DNA from: Massospora cicadina | Lineage: Eukaryota > Entomophthoromycota > Entomophthoromycetes > Entomophthorales > Entomophthoraceae | DNA: 64,000 nt | Reading direction: 5' to 3' | NCBI GenBank assembly: GCA_022478985.1 | Contig: JAKSZP010005603.1 | Location: 33,969 to 97,968, forward strand | Shown here: one piece after another, positions 45,380-56,190 of the stretch | Layout: each line of letters starts with the position of its first letter | How positions within the stretch are numbered: the stretch's first letter is position 1 | Made by a program: the position numbers and the translations under genes | Notes under the pieces: model-generated | Databases searched by the model: none | Told to the model about the DNA's origin: nothing | The model's input: only the letters and a program-made list of their open reading frames with translations

Positions 45380-47790
45380 CCCTCTTTTGTTGCAGTATTT
45401 CATTAAAACGATTTGAGTCTCTCAAAGGAAGCATAAGATGATCTTAATTGATAAAAAATCAATTAATTCAAAATCAGGCTAGATGGACATCCCCCACACC
45501 AACTTATGTGATGATACGGCAAACCCATCCTCAACAGGTTTGTGAATCATGAACAATTTTATTTAGTTTAAGATCAGCCCTACCATTCCTGACCATGGAT
45601 GTGCCCCACCAGTCTTGCTGAACGGCTCATTTGCTACCATGTTGTGGCCAGGCCACAAAAATTAGCTAATAAATCTGATAGTGGCAATCTAAATGGAAGT
45701 CAGAGTGATCTGCACGCACATTCTAGATCTAAGTTTTTTTTCATAATTTGGAAGTGTGTAATCCTTGGATTTCTCTGCATTGGTAATTAGTAGGCCTTAA
45801 TGAACCTCCCTTTATTCCCAGTTAGGTTATAAGGAAGAGGATCTTATTAGCATTTGCTGTCACTCCAATTTTTTATTTTACTATTTCTTATGAAAATATG
45901 AAAGAGTTCCAATTTTTTAACTGTAAGCAGTTTACAAGGTACCTTTTTAGCCAAGTTTTATGAATTTTAAAATAAATAGCCAATAATAAAACTCATCCTC
46001 CTCACTCTCTATCAACCATTGTGGTTAGCTGTATCAACAGTATTCTTAGTGTTGCTTTGGGTGGCAACTCATTCAAAATTGCAGTACAATTTTATTTTTA
46101 TCGCCTTGTTAAATGACATTCAGTGTGGCCAATACAACAGAGGAATAAAATGCATCATGGTTCTCAGCTTTGCACTCTCTTGGCAACAAAATGAGAGAAA
46201 TTGCTTGTCTACTCATAGGTGCTAGGCAGGACAACTTGAGTGTAACTTAATCTTCTCTAGAGGCTCAGAGGTTTCTAGTAATTCTCATGGCTGAAGATAT
46301 TACAGTCCTAGATAATTGGACTTTAATCTAAGAGTAACTATTGTTCTTTAAAAAGTCTATAATAAAAAAGCCAGTACTATTTTAAGTACCAAGGAAAAAA
46401 CAGGAATATGATGAGTGATAGATGAATACCACGCTTGAGGGTGGAAGGAGATTTAAGAATGCAGGAGGCAATGGAACAGTCCAGGTTCAGAGTTGGAGTA
46501 TATTAGGATCTCTTGTTGAAGTCTGGACTAGGATCAAATAACGTTAACTGCTGGGTTATTTATATGACTGGATGATAAGCCTAAAATTATTGATGGCGGA
46601 TCATAGGTTATCTGTCACAATTAAGTTTAGAGCATTTAATAATTAGACATGATTTGATATGGGTTAATGCCAAGTGATCTGACCTTGGCCAAATATGTGA
46701 ACTCTGCCAGAACTCCCAATGATGAGATGAGCATGTTGGAAATTGTTGAAGCTAAGTAGCTGTGTGGATGGGCCAAAGAGTGGCTGAAGAGATAATTTAA
46801 AAGGGGGAAAACGAAGAATGAAGAGAGTGTTTTTTCAGTTGTTGACACGTAGTGGATTCTACAATGTAAAGCCTTAAGCTAGAATAGTATTAAACTCTGC
46901 CGTTAGAAATAAAGTTTAGTGTTGTTGAAAATTTTACTTCACCTTATATTTTATTACATGAGTTTAAGAAGCGGCGATCCTCATATCATCTTTCCATTGC
47001 ATTAGTGGGAATCCTTCCTGTGAAACGCTTTGGCGGATTCTAACATATCTCACTAAAGTTAACAATAGAAACTAGGTCAAGTGATTGCCATATTATGTTA
47101 TTTGAGAGTCAATAGGAAATAAAGCATAATTTGTGGCTCAAGGTGATTAATGGAGTGAGTAGAGGAGTTAAACACTGGTTACATCCTCAAGTCTAGTATT
47201 AGGTTGAATAGTAACTCAGCTTGGCATTCTTCCCTATCTCATTGGCCATTGGAACACTAATGGGGCATTTTATCCAGAGTTTGATAGGTCATAAACTGAG
47301 AGTTATTATGGGAAATTGCTTAGAGCTTGAAAATATAAGAGCTTTAGTGATTTTGGGCATTAGGCCTGATAAAATAATGTTAGATCCATTATAATAAAAT
47401 TATTAGGCTTTAACCTCAATTAAATAATATATAGCATTTATAGACTAAAGTAATTAGTAATAATAGTAAATCCAACATTGAATATAGTAAATAATATGTT
47501 GTAACCCTAAAGTCAAGGCTTCACCTAAATTAAGGCGAAGTCCAACACTTGTAAAGAGGACTCTGGAGGCATGAGATCAATTAAATCAGCTTCCTGGATA
47601 GATGGTCCCTTCAATTAATTTGGTAATAGTTTCAGCGACATCTGTAGACTGAATCTGATATACAGAGATAATAGGTCTAGCAATAAGAAAGTTCTATGAA
47701 GCTTAAAATTTATATATATATTGCTATTAGAAACAGACATTTCCTGTTAGTTGGTATTCACTCTTTGTGTAATAATTAACAATTACTCAA
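45380..47790. other. Mostly unassigned; possible solo LTR
   Basis: No recognisable coding. 46630-47045 looks LTR-like: a TTTAAAAGGGGG promoter-type stretch near 46796, an AATAAAG signal near 46908, and an end at CTAACA (47044). I could not find a second copy, so this is weak. The open frames here carry no motif. Confidence 0.25.
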
Positions 47791-47793
47791 AGG

Positions 47794-48143
47794 AAGGTGA
47801 GCTCTTGCAAGGGGGTGTGGCATAGTCAGGATGGGCGTCCCACTATTATCCCTCACGATGCAGGTTCAAATCCCTTCATGGCAGAAATTGTATTTCTGTG
47901 CCAAGAGTATATCAAAGTATGTGGATTTGCGCACCATGCCTAAGTCTGACTAAGTGAATTAGTGAAGTTAGATCATGTAATTCCAGCCTATCAGAACACA
48001 CGCAGGAAGGTTTAACCCCCAGTGTTTGGGGTTTGTCCTCCACTCCTATATTTTTGCTCCCCAATCCCTATTTTATTATATTGGAGTGGTATATTTGTCC
48101 CAAGATTGGCCCACCTCAAAAAATATATAAGATGAGCTCTTGC
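47794..48143 (+). mobile_element. tRNA-derived SINE with TSDs
   Basis: TSD AAGGTGAGCTCTTGC (47794-47808) and AAGATGAGCTCTTGC (48129-48143), 14 of 15 identical, brackets a 320-bp element. The 5' part carries a pol III A box, TGGCATAGTCAGG (47818-47830), and a B box, GGTTCAAATCC (47863-47873), spaced as in a tRNA. The tail is CCCACCTCAAAAAATATAT. The central 200 bp is unrelated to tRNA. A 3'-end relative is at 18774-18808. Mobilisation must come from a LINE in trans. Confidence 0.82.
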
Positions 48144-48400
48144 TTAATCATCCATTGTTGTGAAATTATGTTTTCACCTAGTGGACTCAGAAGCAAACCT
48201 GGCAGGAAGCACCAGTGTTGGATTTTGTATTGAGATCTAAAATGAGATTTTTTAGTTTCAAAATTACTAGTTTTATTACACTAATAACTTAAAAAATTTC
48301 TTATGAGAAAATCAAGAAAAAATATTCTTTTATTAGGTTAATTAATAAATTTTGGGTGAAGTTAAATTTATTAGAAATTACAATATTTTTAGGATGTTAT

Positions 48401-48690
48401 ACTATAGGTTTTTAATGCAATTGAAGTGTCACTGATAATTAAAGATCATTATCATTGATGAATGATCAGAAACTTCCCTTCTCTAAAATAACTTTTATCA
48501 GTCAAGTATAAACTAATGAGAGATCTACTCGCTAGTCTCAACACTCGCTGGTTAGTGGGATTATCTTTCATGGAAATTATCATTATAGTTAAGTGTAAGT
48601 TTCTGGATACAGTTAAATTGTGTTTGGGAAAGTAGATAACAGATCTGGATAAGTCATTAGACTTTCTGACAAATTCTTATAGCATAAATG
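48401..48690. repeat. Dispersed repeat / probable solo Gypsy LTR, copy 2
   Basis: Homologous to 23341-23640 over about 290 bp in the same orientation (GAGAGATCTACTCGCTAGTC against GAGAGATCTAATTGCTTGTC). No Gypsy coding adjoins it. Confidence 0.45.
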
Positions 48691-49129
48691 TCAATATAGA
48701 TTTTAAAAACAAGGAGGAGGTTGGAAAGTCTAATTTTATCATACTTGGCTGACCTCCATAATCCTTTTTAGTATAGTGGGGACCTGCTTTCCCTTTTTAA
48801 AAATACTTTAGACCTAGATTCTTATGCTAACAGCCAAGGTACATATTATAAATTTTTTACTAAAATAATCCCTTTGTTTTGCTTATAACGAATAAAGATA
48901 TGTGGATGTCTCCCCTTTTTGGGTGTGTCCCACTAATGTAAAAATACCTTAGACCAATGTTATGTTAGGTCAAACACAACAGGGTGTACATGGGTTGCAT
49001 GATGTATTTGCCAGCGTTACATCAACAGCTTTAATTTTACAAATTTTACAATTAATTAAAACAAACTATTATATCTCTGTCAAATGGTGATACAAGTTCT
49101 ATTATAAAAACATTATTGCCAAATTTTAG

Positions 49130-49795
49130 AAATTAACTTCTGATAAGAACTCAAGTTTGGGCCTAATTGAGCTATGGTACTACCATCAATGGTACTATTA
49201 TTTATTGGCTAATATTGGCTTAGTGCTGCAACAAAACGACCATGTCTCATACCCCTCAATATCCTTTATAATCATTTTTTCTACACCAAATTCATGTTAT
49301 TCAACTAATTTTAATATAAACAATTATTAAAATTTAATCAGATGAACCTTTGCCCTGGCTTGGCCGCAGACCTCCTTGAGGAGGTATCAACAATATAAGC
49401 CATTTTTTTTCTTTCAAATTTGTATGCTAAATCTATTACATCATTGATGAAGTCTGAAACACTTCTATTTTTAAGCTTACTAAGACCTAGATTCAATTTC
49501 TAGTTGGTAATGAACTTCTCCTTGGACTACAAACAAGTTTTCAACTTCTTGGGCTACCTGTCTTTTTAATATAATTTTGTATTACACTACTTCAGTCACC
49601 TAGGTGTGGGAACTTTCTGCGGTATCTTGTTTCCTGTTCTTTTAGTAATAAATTCCTTAGTAAAAAGGTTTTGGATACCTCATCATCTTTCAAAGGAATA
49701 GGAGAGTTACATACACCCTCCTCACAGCAATTTAACATTATTATATATGGAAATTTTGGGTAACTTATAAAAAATAATAACTGGATTTTGGTTTG
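49130..49795 (+). repeat. Chromovirus B LTR fragment, third copy
   Basis: GACCTCCTTGAGGAGGT near 49370 and GAGAGTTACATACACCCTCC near 49700 match the 5' LTR at 7370-7390 and 7690-7715. The intermediate spacing is similar. This supports the view that 6825-7700 is original LTR sequence. No internal region is attached. Confidence 0.6.
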
Positions 49796-51758
49796 TGGAG
49801 CACAACTGATTTTTATTTAACTAAAGCAAGATAACCAGGGGAGGGATAATAATGAGCTTAGAGGAGCTAAACTTATACTAAACTAAAATTTGAACGAACA
49901 GAATGAGAAAAACGTATCACTCAAACCAAATCAAAAGAAAAAAACTAAAATGATCCAACCAGGTCAGATGCAGTAAACTGCTATGCATCCATGGTGAGGG
50001 GTGAATGGGTATTGGGAGGCTCATCTTCCTCCTCAGTGTCAGACAGTGTATGACAAAGAGCTGAGAGCACGGGCATGGATGCATCTTCAATTGGGCGTCA
50101 AGTAGTAGAGTGGGTCTTGCAGCTCAAATTTTGCTATGAGGAGGTTGATGATATATTCAGAGAGGGCTTTCCCAGCCTTGAGGTAAACTTTGGGAAGGGT
50201 GGTGAAGGTGGCAATGTTGTTGCTGGTTGTGCAGATCTTGGGGCCAAATTTTGTGACTGTTGTAAATTTTTGTATTGCTTTGTTGGCAACTTGGTGGAAT
50301 AGAAGAAATTCTTTTTTATATACTTGTTGCATGGGGGAAGAACAAGGACGGGTAGCCTTTTGGCCAAGACTGTGACTAATTTTACTATGGCCTTTAAGTA
50401 GGAGTGAAAATCATGGGAGGCAACAGCCTCTTTAATGAGTTGGTGGTCACTTTAGAAAAAATCATCAGCATTGGGGCATAGAGCATAGTGTCAAGCTGGA
50501 AATTGAGCTGCATATTCTGCATTTAGGTATAATTCATGGCCTGGGGCCTTGATCGAGTCAGGAAAGAAATTTCTTAAATCATCAACTTCCTCCAAATAAT
50601 CCAGGGATCTTGGTTGAAGACAATAGGTTGATTGGCATACGGCTGGCCTGGTTTGAGTGTTTGGGTGGTTTTTTTATGAATTTACTGGGGTCCATGCTGG
50701 CTCCTGGTTGGTTGGAGTGGGAGTGGGGGTTTGACATGTAAGTCCTTATTGGCTGAATTAGTGGCAGATGTATATACTACTTTGGGTTGAGGGGAAGGCA
50801 GGGTTGTGCCCCATTCAAAAAGTTTTTGGGATTGGCAATGGGAGCATCATGGGAGTAGTCAAGCATGTGGACTCCAGTTTGGGCTATGGAGGGGCAGCGC
50901 CACTTTGAGTGGTCCAGGTTGAAACAAATGGAGTAGATCGAGCGCCCTTTATCTACTCTGGCCCAGAAAGGGCTATCAGGGGCGGAGAGGATAATGGTGC
51001 AAGGGGGAATTGAAATAGTGATTTTGGTTATAAAGGGGCATAATTGTAAAGGTGCAAGGGCCTGCGAGTCAGTTGGCTCCATTGGGAACCACAGATTGTA
51101 GAATGGGGCTGGTGCCATATGCTGACAATACAGCTAATAGTTCATTGTACAAAGTATCAGGGGGGAGTTGGGTGGGGAGGCCTGCAAATTGAACCACAAG
51201 AATGGTGTCATTAGGCAACTGAATGCGTGTGGTTGGGATGTGGGTTCCCTGGAACACCAGGGGAATGATGGCTAGATTGCAGCATCAGCTTCATAGGTGA
51301 AGCCAAGGTCAAAATACCCCTTGTAGGAGCGGAAGTAAATAAAGCCTGCAGGATGCATAAGCGTCTGGACTGATTCTATAATTTGTTTGTCATTGTAGGG
51401 AAACAAGTTGCCATATTCAACCCAGAGGCCAAATTGCATCTTGCTTTGGGGGAGCACAATTGGGCTATGAGGCACCTCATGGGAACGTGCAAGGTGGAGG
51501 GCGAGATCCTTGGGAGAACGTATTGACCCAAGGCGTTGGGAGGGCTGGTCAATCTAGTTAAAATGCGTTTTACTACTGGGTGGAAGAGGCTAGGGGGGTT
51601 TGGCCGCTGCCCCATTTTGGAGCAGCGGGCGGTAAGGCCAAGGAAATTAGCTTTTACTGTGTGTCAGGTTATCAAAGTTTTTTAGTTCTGCTTTAATTTT
51701 AAATTTGCTTTAAAATGATATTGAGTGTAAAGAAAGATATCATGGAGCACAACTGATT
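49796..51758 (-). mobile_element. ORF1-only LINE (HAL1-like), copy 3, with TSDs
   Basis: A perfect 16-bp TSD, TGGAGCACAACTGATT (49796-49811 and 51743-51758), surrounds a 1931-bp minus-strand element. The 3' end reads CCTCCCCTGGTTATC...AGTTAAATAAAAA and matches the LINE 3' UTR. The 5' end (CTTTCTTTACACTCAATATC, then TTTAAAGCAAATTTAAAA) aligns with copy 1. So it begins and ends at the same points as copy 1: a defined unit, not a random truncation. Confidence 0.88.
50000..51650 (-). pseudogene. ORF1 of ORF1-only LINE, copy 3
   Basis: The opening reads SLALPP...WGSGQ, as in copy 1, though the initiating ATG is degraded. Blocks in changing frames: FGLWVEYGNLFPYNDKQIIE, FIYFRSYKGYFDLGFTYEAD, LPNDTILVVQFAGLPTQLPP, LYNELLAVLSAYGTSPILQ, then FWARVDKGRSIYSICFNLDH with SKWRC completing a zinc knuckle. 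The first ligand of the knuckle is changed to Ser or shifted (SICFNLDHSKWRC). The C-terminal part lies at 50130-50460. Non-functional. Confidence 0.75.
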
Positions 51759-52491
51759 CTAAGGGATATTTATAGAATTTATTGGGCACATATACCCAAA
51801 ATCAATTTAAGCGAATAGCTTAACTTTCCAATGTGGATAGTAATGAGGTTGTTATACCAAGCCTGATTTAATACTCTCCTTTTTAAGACCATTTTAAGAA
51901 AGCTATATCACTTATTATTTGTTTAATAAGTTTTATTTGGTACTGGTTTAAAAGTTTATTTTAGTACAATTGTCAATGCCAATTTAGAAATCCCTTGGAG
52001 CTGATGTCACATCCCCAACAAGCCTCAGAAGAGCTTAATGTCCCTAAAGACCACAGAGGTGATTAAGGCCAGTCTGAGAAGACATGCACCTTCTATACCT
52101 GGCCTGATTCTGTATTCTGACAGAGATATTATTGAGAATAATTCTCAGGTTCCTCCACCAGGAAACTAAAGCTGAGCTGAAAAAAGATGGAACTTTTTAC
52201 CACAGCCAGGTGGAATATGACCTTCTATCACCTGAATAAGGCTTTCAGGTCTGAAACTTACCCACTTCACTAAAAAAGAGCTCTAGTCTCCACCAACTAA
52301 TTCTTTATATTGATATAATATAGATCATAGGGAGACTCATTTGTTACAAAGAGCTTCAGTGTAATAATCTCAAGTTTAGATATAATCCAAATTTGTCTTT
52401 AATAAATAAAATGATTCAATATTCTATACATATAAAAGAACATTGCTATAGTATTGATTTAGTATATGTCAAATTGATTGTATTTAATGAT
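51759..52491. other. Unassigned stretch, partly coding-like
   Basis: 52010-52260 is richer in GC and could be eroded coding (readable ETKAELKKDGTFYHSQVEYD on the plus strand), but no family is recognised. The rest is AT-rich. Confidence 0.25.
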
Positions 52492-52542
52492 AAAGATACC
52501 TTTACATAACCATCTAGTACTAAAAAAAGATACCTTTACATA
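52492..52542 (+). mobile_element. Micro-retroposon insertion 9
   Basis: A perfect 17-bp TSD, AAAGATACCTTTACATA, at 52492-52508 and 52526-52542 flanks ACCATCTAGTACTAAAA (52509-52525), the same insert as number 8. Confidence 0.9.
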
Positions 52543-52746
52543 TGACTGTAACGGTCAAGGCCATGCCTGACCGCCCATAGCCATAGTTTCCCTCAAGGGA
52601 AATACTAAGGCCAAACAGGTGGGCTACAAGGGCCTAGACTCTCAAAGATTGGCAAAAAATAAATTAAATAGATCTAAATATAAGAATATCACACATAAAA
52701 TGGGCGTATGACCTTCAATTAGATATACTTGTTGAAAATTAAAGTT

Positions 52747-53167
52747 TGATATTTGAGAGCGTTCTAGATAATTAACAAATCAAATTCCCCACTTCCAAAT
52801 TGAGCCATAATGAATTTACTCACAAACCTATCTGAACAAAGATGACTTCAGGATTCTCATCCCCAATTTCTGATTCGCGTGGAGCGGAGTTTCCACCAAT
52901 TTGGTCAGATGGGCGGCGAAATACATTGAGGATGCCCATCAGAAAGTCAATCTGGAAGACCAGGAAAGATCCTGAACAGATGGGGCCACGATGATCCTTG
53001 AGGAACCCTGTCCCCACTCACCCTATAAATAATGACACCTTTTTAACCTAATAAAACATTTGGTATTCTAACCATTTTTCTGTTTCCTTCTTGACCCTTT
53101 TTGTAAATTTGCAGCTTTTAGCCACCTTCAGACCTCATCAACAGTCTAGAGAACTGTAACGCTGACA
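52747..53167 (+). repeat. Gypsy element C 5' LTR
   Basis: About 420 bp, matching 58846-59257. Shared features are TTCCAAATTGAGCCATAA, GATTTGGTCAGATGGGCGGC (3' copy), CCTATAAATAATGACACC with a TATA box near 53021, AATAAAACATTTGGTATT with a poly(A) signal near 53050, and an end at GCTGACA. The 5' edge is less certain because the first 25 bp diverge. Confidence 0.8.
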
Positions 53168-53200
53168 AACGTGGTGCTCACTATAGGGTTCTCTGAGATG
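53168..53200 (+). promoter_or_regulatory. Element C primer-binding site
   Basis: AACGTGGTGCTCACTATAGG follows the LTR; TGGTGCTC from 53172 is in the right place to bind a tRNA 3' end. Confidence 0.45.
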
Positions 53201-55340
53201 TCCTAAGTAAAAACATCTATCACAAACGATGGAAAATACTAGCAGCCCTGAAGACCAATCCGCTGGTTGATCAAGAAGCGTTGCTCAATGGGTTAGTACC
53301 TCGCAATATGAAATACCACCTGTACAAATCAGAAAGGTTAGAATTCTGGGCCACATTTCGTTCTCCCTGCCCTCTATTGTTGGAAGTCAGTACCAACTTC
53401 AGTATGAGAACCTTAACAATGGTTAACAATTAATAAATGGCATTTCTCTATAAGTGCTTGCTCCAGTCATTCATGTGCCTCTTCTGTTCCCTCTACCATG
53501 TGAGACCTATGATTCAGCCCAGCTGCTGGAAGGAGAACTTGCACTGGGTCCCAAATGCTACCTTAACCACTTTGTTCACCCAGCTATTCATCACCTGCTC
53601 CAACTAGTTGGATTGTACCATCAAGAGGTCTCAACAACTGGGGCTCACCCAGGCCTTGCACATTCACATCATCAATCTTTATAACGCAGCCTCCTCCTTA
53701 GTTCATGACTCTTTGAGGCCATTATTGATAACTGACGATTGATCAACGAGGTCTGAGACCAAATTGTGGTGTTAGACAGCAAGATCTCTGACTATTTTGA
53801 GGATGAACTGCATCAGAACGTCCAACTTCTCAAGGCAACTTTGAATCAGCACCTCATTCAAGTTGCGAATTGGTAAAAACCCTACAACAACACTATCAGG
53901 AGCTGGCCTCATGTGACTACTCCTCCAGGAGTGAAAGTTTTGAAGGGCCTAGGGGGCCTAAAGGCCTCAAAGGGCGTGTAGGACCTGAAGGGACAGAGGT
54001 TCCTCATGGACCTCCTGGGCCCCAAGGTCCCTCAGCTCCCACCCCTGATGGCCCATGAGGATCCTGGCGGAAGGATGTGATAACAGCCTTGGCATCCCTA
54101 TGCAATCATATTCAAAATGTAGCTCAGGGATGCAAATTCCAAGTGGATGGAGTCCCCCTTGACCCTAGGGTCTCCATTGATGACATGTCAGACGAAATGG
54201 GTAACCTCAGTGCTTTCACCAAACTTACCAATAATCGCATCTCTCAGATCAAACAAACTTGTCAAGGGTTTGAAACCTGTTTGACTACTCTCAAGAGCCA
54301 GCTTCACCTTCATGGTGCTGACATTCATTCCCAAATACCAATTTGAAAATAAGGCTTTAGTCTCCTCCCTAACCAAAATTGGGATGACATCTAAGAGGAC
54401 CTTGAGGGTCTACAGCGACGGCTAGACCAGCATGACCCCTGTGACTATGTAGAAACTGAGATATCAGAGCCAGCAGCCATCTCTGGTGTTGACATCCTTT
54501 CCACTCCTATTGTAACTAAATTATACCTAATTTTAAATTAAGGTTCACCCCCATCCAGGAGAGCATTGCCTACTTCCTGTACAAATATGAGAGCTCCATG
54601 GAGGAAGCCACCGACTTGCAGAAGGTAAAGCATATCCACTCCTGCCTATATAGCACTGCCAGGAGATCATGACACCATTTGAAGGAGTGCAATACCTGGG
54701 AACAGGTCCGGACAGCCTTAATCAAAGAGTTTGGCAGCAATCAAACCCTGGCCAACCAAAAACAGGCGTTCATGGGTATATGATTGAATAAAGGAGAAAG
54801 CCAAAGGAGTTTGCCAGACGCCTTTACGCCCAAGCACAACCCTTAGTCACCACAAATTGTATCACCCTAGATGATGCTATTACTGCCATCATTTCTGCAT
54901 TGAGATCCTACCCTAAGGTTCAAATGCATATGATTGGACAGAAGAATGTGTTTACCTGCATCTGGGAGATCAAGAAAGCGTTTAAAGAGATCCCTGCATC
55001 GACTCTATACTTTAAGGGTACATTTAAAGGCCCCTCTAACTGTCCTAGAGTCCATGTGGTCAAAAAATCAAAAAAATCCTTGACCTCAATGCACTTACTG
55101 TAACAGTTTCATACACAGTGCCAAGACCTGCTGGAAATGTCTTGCTGAGGAAGTGGGAAAAGGGTCGTCAGCATGAAGCACGAGGAGCTCCATGCCGACA
55201 TCCCTACCCATCCTTAAGGATCCTCCATAACCTTGGACGAACTGGGAGATATCATACCTGGAGAAGAAGTTTAGGTACCCAATGATAGTAAAGAAAGAGA
55301 CACTGCTTACTCTTCTTTAAATGACTCTCCCTTGTTCCTT
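53200..55340 (+). pseudogene. Element C gag with collagen-like repeat
   Basis: In order: an N-terminal part with LALGPKCYLNHFVHPAIHHL (53545-53605); a collagen-like stretch at 53945-54034; an open helical stretch at 54077-54340 (VSIDDMSDEMGNLSAFTKLT); capsid at 54540-55000 with FARRLYAQAQPLVTTNCITL and DDAITAIISALRSYPKVQ; and a zinc knuckle CTYCNSFIHSAKTC at 55090-55131 with all ligands present. Multiple frameshifts and stops. Open frames at 53870 begin with TTG, so no start codon is claimed. Confidence 0.75.
53945..54034 (+). other. Collagen-like G-X-Y repeat in Gag
   Basis: Ten consecutive triplets, nine of them starting with Gly: GPR-GPK-GLK-GRV-GPE, GTE, then VPH (Gly lost), then GPP-GPQ-GPS. 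Pro is frequent at X. This is the signature of a collagen triple helix, which would make a Gag trimerise. The parallel degraded repeat is at 44533-44672. Confidence 0.8.
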
Positions 55341-56190
55341 ACGCTGCCACCCCAGTTCAGAAATCTGGTTACCCAGGTCGCAGTTTGAGTTCATAAAATT
55401 CCAATGCTTACCATAGTCTACAGTGGCTCGCCCATGAACGTCATATCCTCCAAGCTAATGAAGCGCTTCAATATTGCTCCAGATTTGCCACAATAGATAT
55501 AGTATGGCACGGTTGGCCCTCAATGTACCCAATCTATAGGGCTTTTTCCTCTCTACCGTTGCAGTTTGGAAAGCTTACTGTAAACACCCCGCTGTCATAC
55601 TGGATAACCCTAGCTATGACCTGCTCCTCAGGACTCAGTTCCTTTAAGACTATTCAGCAGTAACCATTATGATGGCTTCCTATCCCTACTAAGGCATCAG
55701 TTCCCTCTGAACTTCGAGATTTCTCATGATTCTAAAACCGAGGTCATAGCCAGAGCTTGTCAACTGGAGAGTGAAGGCTGAATCAATTGTCTCAAATATC
55801 ACATTAGGGGCTCCTGAGTCCAATGTCCCCTCCTGCTGTTGATGGGTAAGAGGGCATGCCGATCTACTTACCTAGGGTGACTACAATAGCTCCAAAGTCC
55901 CAAGTCATTGCCAACACCTGGGTCCATGTCAACATCCCCTTGGGATACCTATTGGAAATATGAGGCCTAGAAAACCCATCCACGAAGGAGGTGCTACCCT
56001 GCTCAGGGATACTAGATCCAGCTTATTTCAGATCTATATCAGTGTTGTTGGCCACCTTACTGACAAACCCAAAATAGTAGGTCCAAACAGTCCCGCCGCC
56101 TATGTCCGCCTTCTACTAGTGGAGGCTATTGCTGATGTCTGAAGCTTTAAGGGACTTAAGGAATTTTGGCTTGGAGACAACTCCATCAGT
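55341..56190 (+). pseudogene. Element C protease region remnant
   Basis: Between the zinc knuckle and RT. About 55590-55660 reads LDNPSYDLLLRTQFL-like residues and 55690-55720 an SLNFEISHD-like stretch, of the protease-to-RT linker type. No DTG motif was read with certainty. Confidence 0.45.

Noticed and set aside
2483..52542. Micro-insertions as adapter or assembly artefacts
   Set aside because: The flanking repeats differ at every locus and reflect local sequence, the A-run length and 5' end vary, both orientations occur, and some TSDs have diverged. A linker artefact would not do this. Raw reads could still settle it.
2483..52542. Micro-insertions as MITEs or DNA-transposon footprints
   Set aside because: No terminal inverted repeats, TSDs are too long (about 17 bp), one end is an A-run and the other end is variable. 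Retroposition fits better.
53870..54058. A host collagen-like gene
   Set aside because: The repeat is embedded between Gag blocks and between paired LTRs of element C, so it belongs to the retrotransposon.
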